Shown piece after piece: positions 1-10,470 of a stretch of 64,000 bases of DNA (within the stretch, counting starts at the first letter, position 1; each line of letters begins with the position of its first letter). The stretch comes from Neodontobutis hainanensis (lineage: Eukaryota; Chordata; Actinopteri; Gobiiformes; Odontobutidae), in the NCBI GenBank assembly GCA_024349245.1, contig JALDNG010000452.1, forward strand, positions 124,001 through 188,000. The letters run 5' to 3'. The notes beneath the pieces are model-generated. The model had not been told where the DNA came from and ran no database searches. It worked only from the letters and a program-made list of their open reading frames with translations. A program made the translations under genes and the position numbers.

Positions 1-870
1 TATAATAAAGACTGTAGATGTGCAGTAAAACAGACTATAGACATGCAGTAGAAGAGACTGCAGTAGAGCAATAGTACAGACTGTAAACTGGCATTAAAAG
101 AGACTGTAGAAGTGCAGTAGTACAGACTGTAGATGTGCAGTAGAACAGACTGTAGACGTTTATTAGATCAGACTGTAGACCTGCAGTAGAACATACCGTA
201 GATGAGCATTAGAATAGACTTTAGAAGTGCAGTAGTAAAGACTGTAGATGTGCAGTAGAACATACTGTAGACGTTTATAAGAAAAGACTGTACACATGCA
301 GTAGAACAGACTGTAGATGAGCAGTAGTACAAACTGTAGACTTGCATTAGAACAGACTGTAGATGTGCATTAGAGCAGACTGTAGATATGCAGTAGACCA
401 GACTGTAGAAGTTTATCAGAACTGACTGTAGACGTGCAAAAGAACAGACCATAGATGAGCAGTAAAACAGACTATAAACTTGCATTAGAGCAGACTGTAG
501 AACTGACTGTAGACGACCATTAGAACAGACTGTAAACGTCCAGTAGAACAGACTGACAATGTGCAGAAGAATAGATTGTACAGATGCAGTAGTAAAGACT
601 GTAGACGAGCTTTAGAACATACTGTATAAGAGTATTAGAAAACACTCTAGACATACTTTAGAACAGACTGTAGAAGTGCAGTAGTTCAGACTGTAGAAGT
701 GCAGTAGAACAGACTGTAGACGTGCAATAGAACAGACTATAAATGAGCATTAGAATAGACTTTAGAAGTGCAGTAGTACAGACTGTAGAAGTGCAGTAGA
801 AGAGACTGTAGATGTGCAGTAGAACAGACTGTAGACGTTTATAAGAAAAGACTGTAGACGTGCAGTAGAA
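1..870 (+). repeat. Satellite A, 23-bp tandem array (forward orientation)
   Basis: Head-to-tail units of 23 bp, typified by GTAGATGTGCAGTAGAACAGACT, with point variants such as GTAGACGAGCATTAGAACAGACT. Units are strongly diverged from each other but register is kept. Apparent open frames here are products of the repeat: 23 is not a multiple of three and the unit lacks stops on the complementary strand. The array is cut at 870/871 by a LINE and resumes at about 4746. Confidence 0.95.
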
Positions 871-1107
871 CATTTACATTTACATTTACATTTACATTTA
901 GTCATTTAGCAGACGCTTTTATCCAAAGTGACTTACAAGTGAGGAAAACAATGGAAGCAATTTCAACAACACAAGGTAACAAAAAGCATAAGTGCACCAA
1001 AAACTAGTCAGTTAAAACCTAGCACAGCATACAAAGCTAAGGATAGGAAAGATTTTTATTTATTTTTTTTTTTTTTATGAAGGAATTGATAGAAGGAAGT
1101 TAAGAAT

Positions 1108-1320
1108 TTAGTGTTTGTCAGTCAGGTGTTGACAAAAGAGATATGTTTTCAAGCGTTTTTTAAAGATGTCTACAGAATCTGCTGATCTTGTAGCAGCAGG
1201 TAGATCATTCCACCAATGTGGAACAGATCCAGAGAAAGTACGTGAGAGGATTTTTTCCTTTTTGGGATGGTACAACCAGACGTTGTTCATTAGCAGATCG
1301 CAGGGATCTGGTAGGAACAT
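1108..1320 (-). pseudogene. L2 LINE reverse transcriptase C-terminal tail
   Basis: A 70-codon frame overlapping the end of the main RT frame. It carries FSGSVPHWWNDLP and FKKRLKTYLF, the conserved C-terminal tail seen in fish L2/CR1 proteins (compare WNGLP in the LINE at 52.6 kb). It is displaced by one frameshift from the RT body. Confidence 0.75.
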
Positions 1321-3544
1321 AGGTCTGTATCAGTGAGTGAAGGTATGAAGGGGCGGAGCCAGTGGTGGTCTTGTAGGCCAAGAGCATAGCTTTGAACTTA
1401 ATACGTGCCTCAACCGGGAGCCAATGTAACCTAATGAGGAGAGGAGTTACGTGCTCTCTTCGGATCTTTAAAGACCACTCTTGCTGCTGCATTCTGGATG
1501 AGCTGCAGAGGTTTGGTTGTGCAGGCAGGAGTCCAGCCAGAAGAGCATTGCAATAATCCAGTTTGGACAAGACAAGAGCCTGAACTAGGATTTGCGTCGA
1601 GTGCTCCGATAGGAAAGGTCTAATTTTCCTAATGTTGTAGAGGATGAATCTACAGGACCTGGTGGTGCTGGCAACATGACTTGTTAAGTTTAGTTGATCA
1701 TCAATTACCACTCCCAGATTTCTGGCAGTGCTGGACGGTGTAATGGTTGATGAGCCTAGTTGAATGGAGAGGTTGTGGTGGGTCTTTGGGTTGGCAGGAA
1801 TCACTAGCAGTTCTGTTTTTCCAAGGTTCAGCTGCAGGTGATGGTCCTGCATCCAAAGTGAGATGTCACTCAGGCACGCCGAGACACGAGCAGAGACCGT
1901 CGGATCGTCAGGTTGAAATGACAAGTGGAGTTGAGTGTCATCCGCATAGCAGGGATAGGAAAAGCCATGCTTCTGAATGACAGAGTCAAGAGATGTCATG
2001 TATATGGAAAAGAGTAGCGGTCCAAGCACTGAGCCCTGTGGCACCCCTGTATTAAGATGTTGGGGCTCAGAGACCTCATCTCTCCAGGATACTCTGAATG
2101 ACCTACCTGAGAGGTAAGACTTGAACCATTGCAACGCCATTCCAGAGACACCCATCGCACTGAGAGAAGACAAGAGGATGTGGTGGTTAACGGTGTCAAA
2201 GGCAGCAGACAGATCCAGTAAGATGAGGACAGATGACTTGGATGTTGCCTTTGCCAGTCTCAGGGCTTCGATGACTGAGAGCAGTGCAGTTTCAGTGGAA
2301 TGTCCGCTCTTGAACCCAGACTGGTTCCGGTCCAGGAGGTTGTTCCGTGTGAGAAAGGAGGAGAGCTGGTTAAACACAACTCGCTCCAGAACTTTGGCAG
2401 TAAAGGGAAGGAGGGAAACCGGTCTGTAGTTTTCTAATAGTGAAGGGTTGAGAGTGGGTTTCTTAAGTAGTGGTGTGATGCGGGCCTCTTTGAAAGCTGT
2501 GGGGAATGAACCAGTGGAGAGAGATGAGTTGATGATGTGGGTGAGAGCAGGCACGACAGATGGAGAGATGGCCTGAAGGAGATGTGTGGGGATGGTATCC
2601 AGCGGGCAGGTGGTAGGGTGGTTAGAACTAATGACCTTGGAAACGTCCGCTTCAGTTAGAGGAGAAAAAGAGGGGAGCAAACACGTATCAGGGGTGTGAA
2701 AGAGTTCAACAGGTGCTGGCGCAGAAAACTGACTGCTGATAGCAGTTGTTTTCTTTACAAAGAAAGACGCAAAATCATCAGCTGTTAACTCTGATGAAAG
2801 AGGGGTAGCAGGCGGACAAAGGAGGGCAGAGAAGGTTTTAAAGAGAGTGCGTGAGTCAGGTGAGTTGATTAACTTAGAATGGTAGTAGTCAGTTTTTGCA
2901 GAAGTGACATCAGCAGAGAAATTAGAGAGGAGAGACTGGTAGATAGAGAGGTCAGTGAGATCTTTTGACTTGCGCCATTTTCTCTCAGCTGACCGGAGGC
3001 TGGTGCGATGCTCACGTAGAACATCGGATAACCAGGGGGCAGACGAGGATGTATGAGCTGGTCTGGATATAAGAGGGCATAAGTTGTCCAGGCAGGATGT
3101 AAGAGTGGAGCACAGAGTGTCAGTGGCAGTGTTGGTGTTTAAAAGCGAGAGCTCCTCAAGAGGGGGAAGCGCAGAAGAGACGGCAGAGGAAAAGCGGGAG
3201 GGACTGAGTGAACGCAGGTTACGCCGGAAAGTGACCAGCGGTAAAACTGTTGCGGTGTCTGGAGAAGTTAGATCGAGGTCAAGAGTTACGAAGAAATGAT
3301 CCGAAGTGTGCAGAGGCGTGACCTGAGTATGCCGAGCGGAGCAGTGTCTTATGTAGATGAGATCTAGTTGGTTACCAGACTTGTGAGTTGCTGATGTGGA
3401 GACCTGCTTGAGGTCAAATGATGCAGTCAGGTTATTGAAGTTAGCAGCCTGTGGCTTTTCAAGGTGGATGTTGAAGTCTCCTAATACCACCAGAGGAGTA
3501 CCATCCTCAGGGAAGGATGAAAGAAGCACATCCAACTCCTCCAA
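1205..3544 (-). pseudogene. L2 LINE endonuclease C-terminus plus reverse transcriptase
   Basis: A 779-codon open frame. Residues 1-95 are the endonuclease C-terminal half: GDFN at 22-25 and the SDH catalytic His motif at 81-83. A linker follows, then the RT: the motif around YRPVSLLP near 375, GFKSGHSTETAL near 410, the first catalytic Asp in LLDLSAAFD near 445, GVPQGSVLGPLLF near 500, and the YADD active site at 533-536. The thumb region with LDYCNALLAGL follows. Catalytic residues are retained, but the frame is lost at both ends: upstream at about 3540-3560 and downstream at about 1205-1250, where the last segment lies in another frame. Confidence 0.88.
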
Positions 3545-3882
3545 GAAATGTCCAAGCTGACCTGGGGTCGATAGATAACTACAAAGTGACTTTTAACAGG
3601 GTAGGTGATGGTAACAGCATGGAACTCGAAGGAGCTGTTGTCACACAAGGGTGCTAGCTGTTTGAACTTCCAGTCAGTAGGGATAAGTAATCCGGTCCCT
3701 CCACCCCTTCCTGTGAGGTGAGGACTGTGGGAGAAAGTGTGATTATGGGAGAGGGCAGCGAGAGTGGCAGAGTCCTCTGGTTTGATCCATGTTTCTGTAA
3801 GTGCTACAACTGAAAGACCAGAATGTTGAACAAAAGCGGTAATGAAATCAGCTTTGTTCACAGCAGACTGGCAGTTCCACAA
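3481..3882 (-). pseudogene. L2 LINE endonuclease, N-terminal half
   Basis: This minus-strand frame encodes the front of an apurinic/apyrimidinic-type (exonuclease-endonuclease-phosphatase fold) endonuclease: WNCQSAVNKADF holds the early Asn motif and VVALTETWI holds the catalytic Glu, followed by RGGGTGLLI. In LINEs this enzyme nicks the target to prime reverse transcription. The frame shifts between about 3540 and 3560, where the coding continues in the neighbouring frame as the C-terminal half. This is a broken gene and is left as separate pieces here. Confidence 0.8.
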
Positions 3883-4247
3883 GCCTATTGAGAAGAGGCA
3901 GTTATGGACGGTGATATAACATGCAGATTGTTATGGTTGCATCTCCTTTTGCGTAAAACAGATGAAAATGTCCGTGTAGAAATGACAGTAGGAATTTGAA
4001 AACACATTGAAGAGGAGCAGAAAAAACAATAGACAGTAGAGAGTAAAGTATAAATAGTAAGTTTTAAGTGCAAACAATTGGTACAAAAAGTGCAATACTC
4101 AAGTGCCCTGCTCGGTGGAGTCGAGTGCAGGTAGAGTCGATGGTCTTTACTCTCTTAGGTCTTCACGCGATTAGGGCTGCGCGACCGCTGCGCGGTGGTT
4201 CACACTTATATACCCGTCTGATTCAAGAATTGAATTCAGCAGGTCAT
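3883..4247 (-). other. Presumed L2 LINE 5' untranslated region
   Basis: No coding signal is visible. The interval lies between the endonuclease start and the tandem monomers. A TATATAAG-like box on the minus strand is found at about 4204-4213, followed by CpG-rich sequence. A direct promoter role is only a guess. Confidence 0.4.
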
Positions 4248-4745
4248 GCCTCCAAAAGGCCGTAAACAACTCAAACGAAACCAGGCGGCGAGCAGGTGAG
4301 AGTGAACTCCGGTGCACCACGTGACAAAGTCGTAGTAATGCACAGAGCGGTTTTCTCAGCAATAACACGGCACTAAGCTCAAAAATGACAAGAATCAAAT
4401 ACACTTACACGGTTCTGTAGGCTTCTGCTGCTAAGTTGCTTCTCCTACTGACTTCGACTAAACCACGGATTAAATAGCAGAGCGCTGCTGGCGTTTGGTC
4501 ACGCCTCCAAAAGGCCGTAAACAACTCAAACGAAACCAGGCGGCGAGCAGGTGAGAGTGAACGCCGGTGCACCACGTGACAAAGTCGTAGTAATGCACAG
4601 AGCGGTTTTCTCACCAATAACACGGCACTAAGCTCAAAAATGACAAGAATCAAATACACTTACACGGTTCTGTAGGCTTCTGCTGCTAAGTTGCTTCTCC
4701 TACTGACTTCGACTAAACCACGGATTAAATAGCAGAGCGCTGCTG
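4248..4745 (-). repeat. Two tandem 255-bp monomers at the 5' end of the L2 LINE
   Basis: 4248-4490 repeats at 4503-4745 with a fixed 255-bp offset and only a few substitutions (for example AACTCCGG/AACGCCGG and TCAGCAAT/TCACCAAT). They lie upstream of the endonuclease on the element's own strand, the position of promoter monomers in some LINEs (the tandem 5' monomers of mouse L1 are the known parallel). The sequence is CpG-rich. Both copies give an identical-looking short frame starting MYLILVIFELSAV, which I treat as a by-product. Assignment to the LINE is inference from position. Confidence 0.7.
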
Positions 4746-5073
4746 TAGAACAGACTGTAGATGAGCAGTAGTACAGACTGTAGACTTGCAGTAGAACAGA
4801 CTGTAGATGTGCATTAGAACAGACTGTAGAAGTGCAGTAGTAGAGACTGTAGATGTGTAGTAGAACAGACTGTAGATGTTTATCAGAACAGACAGTAGAC
4901 TTGCAGTAGAACAGACTGTAGATAAGCAGTAGTACAGACTGTAGACTTGCATTAGAACAGACTGTAGATCTGCATTAGAACAGACTGTAGACGTGCAGAA
5001 GAATAGACTGTAGAGATGCAGTAGTACAGACTGTAGACGAGCATTAGAACAGACTGTATATGAGTATTAGAAA
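4746..5073 (+). repeat. Satellite A, short forward segment
   Basis: About 14 units of the 23-bp repeat in the same orientation as 1-870, so the two were one array before the LINE inserted. The array passes directly into minisatellite B at about 5074 through the variant GTATATGAGTATTAGAAAAC. Confidence 0.95.
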
Positions 5074-5247
5074 ACACTAGAGAGACCAGGGGATGCAGAG
5101 TCCACAGAGAGATTAGAGGAGGCAGAGGCCACAGAGAGACCACAGGAGGCAGAGGACACAGAGAGACCAGAGGAGGCAGAGGCCACAGAAAGACCAGAGG
5201 AGACAGAGAGACGAGAGGAGTCAGAGGTCAGAAAGAGATCAGAGGAG
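5074..5247 (+). repeat. Minisatellite B, 27-bp GA-rich repeat (first fragment)
   Basis: Degenerate units around GAGACCAGAGGAGGCAGAGG with CCACAGA spacers, in the same orientation as the later B blocks. The array is cut at 5247/5248 by the hAT-like element and resumes at 11500. Confidence 0.92.
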
Positions 5248-5248
5248 C

Positions 5249-5309
5249 AGTGTTGTGCCTGAACGCGTTCATGAACTATCGTTCAATGAACGCGTTCAGG
5301 CACAACACT
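5249..5309. repeat. Perfect 24-bp inverted repeat (hairpin) at the left hAT end
   Basis: AGTGTTGTGCCTGAACGCGT starts the left arm at 5249, which runs to 5272. The right arm (5286-5309) is its exact reverse complement. The 13-bp centre is itself partly palindromic (TGAAC TATC GTTCA). The hairpin begins one base inside the transposon end, so the terminal repeat itself is duplicated in inverted form. Confidence 0.93.
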
Positions 5310-6484
5310 ATTTTGGGCAAACGTGAACTGAACATGCTGTATTACTGCCTAATGAACGTAACTGTGAACTCGTTCAATCTTTTGTCTGTGAACGGCATGC
5401 TCTTCGTTCAATATGGTGCCTGATTTCTATAGAGCCTTCTAGGTGAAAACCCGGCTAAAACACACCACAAACGGGTCTCAATATGTAGTGGAAAAACACC
5501 AAATCTGGCAACACCAGCCACAAGTGTCGCCCCGCCATCCCCCGCATGCGTGAAGCGTCATCAAAAAAAAAAAAAAAAAAGAAAGCATGGAGGCAGCAGC
5601 ACGTAACAAGGCGTATGATTATTTAAAAGAATTGTATGATTGAATCTTAATGATTACTGTCCTGTTTTTCTTTTAATAATTCCTCATTTAAAAGACCATT
5701 CAAGCAGCACGTTGTTACTCCTAGAACCAGTTTCTCCGGCTCTTTTGTTACGAGTGTTGGAACTAATATTATCTCAATAAAACTATAAAACCAATGTAAA
5801 GTTTGTCCATTTAATTCCATTCAGAAAAGGTACAAGCCAGCGCTGGGTCACAACACGTAGTTAACATGAGGTCAGCCCACGTGTTGTGCTGCTGGTCAAC
5901 ACAATGCTCAAAAGGTCCTAAGCTTTGGCCACACCTCTCACATGAGGGGACACTTCCTGCTTTGAATCAGTAGTTTTCCACTATGTGTTCCAGCCAGGGG
6001 TAACCAACTGGTTCTAACTGGTTTAAACAGACGAGGTATGTAGTGTCCTAATCTAGGTGCAGTGTATCATGCAGAGAGTGCAAATAACCTACAAAACAGT
6101 TATAAAAGTGTTTCTTATTTCAAAATCCTAACAACGTTTTCCTCTTGTTTTTGAGAATGTACTGTAGGGTTGAAACCAGCAGCTGCTACTAGTGTGGAGT
6201 GAATGGGCAGCAACAAAGCATTAAAGCATTAAAACAATGGGGAAATGCTCTCCCCTCAATGCTAATGTAAACCCTGGTTTGATAAGGATTCAATATTGGA
6301 TATGAAGATGAAATCTGACACATAGCTTCATTGTTAAAACTGATAAAATAATTGCTGTCTGTGATTCTACTGTATATGGGCTCTGGCAATATTTTTGAAA
6401 AATAATAGCTCGCAGAAACATGGAAAAAAAGAACTAAGAAATAGTTCATTTTTGGAACTGTGAACTTAGTTCAAGATTTTGAAG
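5310..6484. other. hAT interior without recognisable genes
   Basis: Apart from the short ORF at 5587 nothing coding is convincing. The stretch is moderately AT-rich. GTTCA motifs at 6444-6475 resemble the right-end subterminal motifs, suggesting that the original right part of the transposon was split near 6485 by the LINE insertion. Confidence 0.6.
5587..5643 (+). CDS. Short ORF, possible remnant first exon of hAT transposase
   Basis: ATG at 5587 in a good context (AAAGCATGG) opens 18 codons, MEAAARNKAYDYLKELYD, then TGA. It follows a poly(A) run at 5562-5580 and lies about 340 bp inside the transposon, where a transposase start would be expected. No BED finger or RNase-H-like catalytic core is found after it, so if this is a transposase start the rest has been lost. 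It may be chance. Confidence 0.3.
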   Translation: MEAAARNKAYDYLKELYD

Positions 6485-6839
6485 TCTTTTTTTTTTTTTA
6501 GTTTATTTATTTAGGCTTTCTTTTTTTTTTCCTCAATACATTTTTTATACATTTTCATTACATACATACATACTATATTGTTGTACAGAGCCCAAAGGGA
6601 GTAGGCTGAAGCTGTGTGCTTATGTGTGCCTTCCCCATCTCATTTTATTTTTTACAGCTGTCAAATTATTAAGTGTACACACAGAACTAATCTTTCTTTT
6701 GGTATAGTTCATATACAATCAGTCAACATATATTCAATTAATGGTTTGCTAGTTAGTTAATCCACCAACCATCATCGTTCAACTATTTTGGATCGGCCCT
6801 GAAAAGTGCCCAAAGTCAATTTTCTAAAGCATATCTCTT

Positions 6840-7184
6840 AAAGATGTTCATTTTATACTGTTTTTTAAATTGTATTTGGCTTGCTGCACTTTTCAAATTG
6901 TCGTCCAGTTCATTCCATAATTTCACACCCCTTCGCATGATAAACTGGCTCTTTAGGGTGGTAAGAACACACTGTTTAATTCACAAAATGAATTCTCCCC
7001 GTAGGTTATATCGCCCCTCTCTCGTAGAAAACATTTTTTGAATGTTATTAGATAATTTATTATTCCTGGCCTTATATATCATTATAATAGATTTTAATTT
7101 TACTATTTCTTCAAGTTTAAGAGTTTGTGATTTTAGGAACAGTGTGTTGGTATGGTCCCCATAACCAACATTATGTACAATTCT
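6840..7184 (-). pseudogene. Jockey/CR1-like LINE RT C-terminal end
   Basis: The minus-strand frame gives HNVGYGDHTNTLFLKSQTLK, then IMIYKARNNKLSNNIQKMF and RYNLRGEF, the C-terminal domain that normally follows the segment at 10178-10357. It supports the view that one LINE was split by Rex3. The 3' UTR continues to about 6485. Confidence 0.75.
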
Positions 7185-7210
7185 CCATCCATCCATCCAT
7201 CTTCTACTGC

Positions 7211-7612
7211 TTATCCGGGGCCGGGTCGCGGGGGCAGCAGTCTAAGTAGAGAAGCCCAGACTTCCCTCTCCCCAGACACTTCCTCTAGCTCTTCCGGGGG
7301 GATACCGAGGCGTTTCCAGGCCAGCCGAGAGACATAGTCCCTCCAGCGTGTCCTAGGTCTTCTCCGAGGTCTCCTCCCGGTGGGACATGCCCAGAACACC
7401 TCCCTAGGGAGGCGTCCGGGAGGCATCCGAAACAGATGCCCGAGCCACCTCAGCTGGCTCCTCTCGATGTGAAGGAGCAGCGGCTCTATTTTGAGCTCCT
7501 CCCGAGTGACCGAGCTCCTCACCCTATCTCTAAGGGAGCGCCCGCCACTCTGCGGAGAAAGCTCATTTCGGCCGCCTGTACCTGGGATCTTGTTCTTTCG
7601 GTCATGACCCAA
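7211..7612 (-). pseudogene. Rex3 C-terminal domain
   Basis: Contains SQLRWLGHLFRMPPGRLPRE, then RRPRTRWRDYVSRLAWKRLG and PPEELEEVSGEREVWASLL, the strongly conserved C-terminal tail of fish Rex3. It is in a different frame from the RT, with the shift at about 7520-7610. Confidence 0.85.
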
Positions 7613-8586
7613 AGCTCATGCCTATAGGTGAGAGTAGGAACGTAGTTCGACTGGTAAATCGAGAGCTTTGCCTTACAGCTCAGCTCCTTCTTCACCACGA
7701 CAGATCGGTACATCGACCGCATTACTGCAGAAGCTGCACTGATCCGTCTGTCGATCTCACGCTCCTTCGTTCCCTCACTCGTGAACAAGACCCCGAGATA
7801 CTTAATCTCCTCCAATTGAGGAAGGAGCTCTCCATCAACCTGGATGGGGCAAACCACCCTTTTTCGACTGAGAACCATGGTCTCAGACTTGGAGGTGCTG
7901 ATCCTCATGCTAGCCGCTTCACACTTGGCTGCAAACCGCCACAGTAAACATTGAAGGTCCTGGCTTGATGGAGCCAACAGGACAACATCATCTGCAAAAA
8001 GCAGAGATGAAATCCTGTGGTCCCCAAACCAGACTCCCTCCGGCCCTTGACTGCGCCTAGAAATCCTGTCCATAAAGATAATGAACAGGACCGGTGACAA
8101 AGGGCAGCCCTGCCGGAGTCCAACATTCACCGGGAACAGGTTTGACTTACTGCCGGCAATGCGAACCAAGCTCCTGCTCCGGTCGTACAGGGACCGGATA
8201 GCCCTTAGCAAAGGGCCCCAGACCCCATACACCCAGAGCACCCCCCACAGGGCACCACGAGGGACACAGTCGAATGCCTTCTCCAGATCCACAAAGCACA
8301 TGTGGACTGGTTGGGCAAACTCCCATAAACCCTCAAGCACCCTGGAGAGGGTAAAGAGCTGGTCCAGTGTTCCACGACTGGGACGAAAACCGCATTGTTC
8401 CTCCTGGATCTGAGGTTCGACTATCGGCCGCATAGACTTTCCCGGGGAGGCTGAGAAGTGTGATCCCTCTGTAGTTGGAACACACCCTCCGGTCCCCTTC
8501 TTAAAAGAGGGACCACCACCCTGGTCTGCCAGTCCAGAGGTACTGTCCCCAAACACCAGGCGATGTTGCAGAGGCGTGTCAGCCAA
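7519..8586 (-). pseudogene. Rex3 reverse transcriptase
   Basis: A 355-codon frame with the RT signature: CGFRPSRGTLDQLFTLSRVL, the first catalytic Asp in CFVDLEKAFDCVPR, GLRQGCPLSPVLFIIFMDRI and the FADD active site in SLLFADDVVLLAPS, then KYLGVLFTSEG and LSIYQSNYVPTLTY. Catalytic residues remain. The N-terminal RT motifs before QEEQCGF are disrupted and the C-terminus continues in another frame. Confidence 0.85.
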
Positions 8587-9077
8587 GACAGCCCCACAAC
8601 ATCCAGAGACTTGCGGTACTCAGGCGTAACTCATCAACCCCGGTGCCTTGCCACCGAGGAGCTTCCCAACTACCTCAGTGACTTCAGCCCGAGTAATGGA
8701 CGAGTCCACCTCTGAGCACTCAGCCTCTGCTTCCTCTGTGGAAGACGTGGCGGTGGGGTTGTGGAGATCCTCGTATTCCTTCCACCGTCCAACAATATCC
8801 TCAGTTGAGGTCAGCAGATTCCCACCTCCACTGTAAACAGTGTTGGCAGGGCACTGCTTCCCCCTCCTGAGGCGCCGGACGGTTTGCCAGAATTTCTTCG
8901 AGGCCGACCGATAGTCTTTTTCCATGGCCTCACCGAACTCCTCCCAGACCCGAGTTTTTGCCTCCACAACCACCCGTGCTGCAGCCCGCTTGGCCTGCCG
9001 GTACCTATCAGCTGCCTCAGGAGTCCCACAAGCCAACCAGGCTCGATAGGTCTCCTTCTTCAGCTTGACGGCCTCCC
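8587..9077 (-). pseudogene. Rex3 linker between endonuclease and RT
   Basis: Minus-strand coding for ACGTPEAADRYRQAKRAA and FGEAMEKDYRSASKKFWQTV, then VDSSITRAEVTEVVGKLLGG, the RTE linker leading into the RT. The frame is broken at both ends (near 9040 and 8610). Confidence 0.75.
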
Positions 9078-10043
9078 TTACTTCCGGTGTCCACCACCGG
9101 GTTCAGGGATTGCCGCCACGACAGGCACTTTGCGGCCACAGCTTCGAGTGGCTGCGTCGACAATGGAGGTGGAGAATATCGTCCACTCAGACTCAATGTC
9201 TCCAGTCTCCCTCGGAATCTGGTCGAAGCTCTGTCGGAGGTGGGAGTTGAAGATCTCTCTGACAGGGGATTCGGCCAAACGTTCCCAACAGACCCTCACA
9301 GTACGTTTGGGTCGGTCAAGTCTGTCCCGCCTTCTCCCCCGCCATCGGATCCAACTCACCACCAGGTGGTGATCAGTTGACAGCTCCGCCCCTCTCTTCA
9401 CCCGAGTGTCCAAGACATGCGGTCGGAGGTCAGATGAAACAACTACAAAGTCGATCATTGACTTCCGGCCTAGGGTGTCCTGGTGCCACGTGAACTGATG
9501 GACACCCTTATGCTTGAACATGGTGTTCGTTATGGACAAACTGTTGCTAGCACAGAAGTCCAATAACAGAACACCACTCGGGTTCAGATCAGGGGCCGTT
9601 CCTCCCAATCACGCCTCCAGGTGTCTCTGTCGCTGCCCACGTGAGCGTTGAAGTCCCACAGTAGAACGATGGAGTCCCCGGTTGGAGCACATTCCAGCAC
9701 CCCTCCCAGAGACTCCAAGAAGGCCGGGTACTCTGCACTGCTATTTGGCCCGTAGCACAAACAACAGTGAGAGACCTATCCCCGACCCGAAGGCGCAGGG
9801 AAGCGACCCTCTGCTCACCGGGTGAACTCCAACACATGGCGGCTGAGCCGGGGGCAATGAGCAAACCCACACCGGCCCGCCATCTCTCACCGCAGGCAAC
9901 TCAAGAGTAGTGGAGAGTCCAGCCTCTCTCGAGGATTTGGGTTCCAGAGCCCAAGCTGTGCGTGAGGTGAGCCCGACTATCTCTAGTCGGTATCTCTCAA
10001 CCTCCCACAAGCTCAGGCTCCTTACCCGCCAGCGAGGTGACAT
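9078..10043 (-). pseudogene. Rex3 endonuclease, broken into several frames
   Basis: Pieces in three overlapping frames (9741-10043, 9589-9870, 9078-9608) carry the AP-endonuclease domain. The last piece has MIDFVVVSSDLRPHVLDTRV and the catalytic His motif STDHHLVVS, followed by the linker RVCWERLAESPVREIF. The GDFN motif region near 9640 is present in a shifted frame. Several frameshifts make it inactive. Confidence 0.8.
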
Positions 10044-10177
10044 TCCATGTCCCTAGAGCCAGATTCTGTGTCCGGGATTGGGTCGTCGAGGCTCCCGCCG
10101 ACTGCCACCCAATCCACATTGCACCGGCCCCACGGTTCCTCCTGCAGGTGGTGGGCCCACGGGAGATGTACAATTCT

Positions 10178-10357
10178 GATGGCTTTTTTGCAATCTATAT
10201 AAAGGTAGTAAATGACTATCATAGGTATTCCCCAGATCTCAGCACAGTAAGTGATATATGGCAGGATAAGGGAGCAATACAGGATAAAAAGACCTTTGTG
10301 ATCTAACAATTGTTTACACATCCTCATTAATGCTATATTTTTGCTATTTTTGAACAA
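10178..10357 (-). pseudogene. Jockey/CR1-like LINE RT thumb, truncated by Rex3 insertion
   Basis: Encodes LLFILYCSLILPYITYCAEIWG-like sequence: GLFILYCSLILPYITYCAEI is seen, then ...IDCKKAIRIV. It stops at the Rex3 target site at 10177/10166. The remainder of the protein lies beyond the Rex3 copy at 7184 and below. Confidence 0.75.
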
Positions 10358-10470
10358 ATATTGGTAATTTGTGGTCTCTAGCTAACATTGTGACTCAGAA
10401 TCACACCCAAAAAATTATACTGTTTTATACATTCAATATTCACATTATTAAGAAAGATTTGGATTTGCTC

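Larger units (their letters stand above)
871..4745 (-). mobile_element. L2-clade non-LTR retrotransposon (LINE), minus strand, decayed
   Basis: Seen: on the minus strand the interval encodes an endonuclease followed by a reverse transcriptase and ends in a 3' tail of TTTACA/CATTTA repeats (871-900), next to a stretch (900-940) that I recall as common at fish LINE and SINE 3' ends. The element interrupts Satellite A. The sequence GTAGAACA flanks both sides and could be a target duplication, but that octamer is part of every satellite unit, so this is not decisive. The RT wording (FKSGHSTETAL, LLDLSAAFD, CYADDTQLH) is typical of L2 rather than RTE or L1. Coding is broken by at least two frameshifts, so this copy is dead. 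No ORF1 is recognisable. Confidence 0.88.
7185..10165 (-). mobile_element. Rex3 (RTE-clade) retrotransposon, near full length, minus strand
   Basis: The 3' end starts with CCATCCATCCATC microsatellite sequence at 7185 and is followed by the very conserved Rex3-type 3' region (CTTATCCGGGGCCGGGTCGC). ATGTACAATTCT is present on both sides (7173-7184 and 10166-10177), a perfect 12-bp target site duplication. The element is 2981 bp. It encodes endonuclease then RT on the minus strand but has many frameshifts and stops. Assignment to Rex3 is from memory of its characteristic protein tail (RRPRTRWRDYVSRLAW) and tail sequence. Confidence 0.9.

Noticed and set aside
4171..4659. Two similar minus-strand frames starting MYLILVIFELSAV
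   Set aside because: They are copies of one 255-bp monomer and have no other support as a gene.
6189..6449. 86-codon minus-strand frame in the hAT interior
   Set aside because: No motif, low-complexity hydrophobic composition, no start context.
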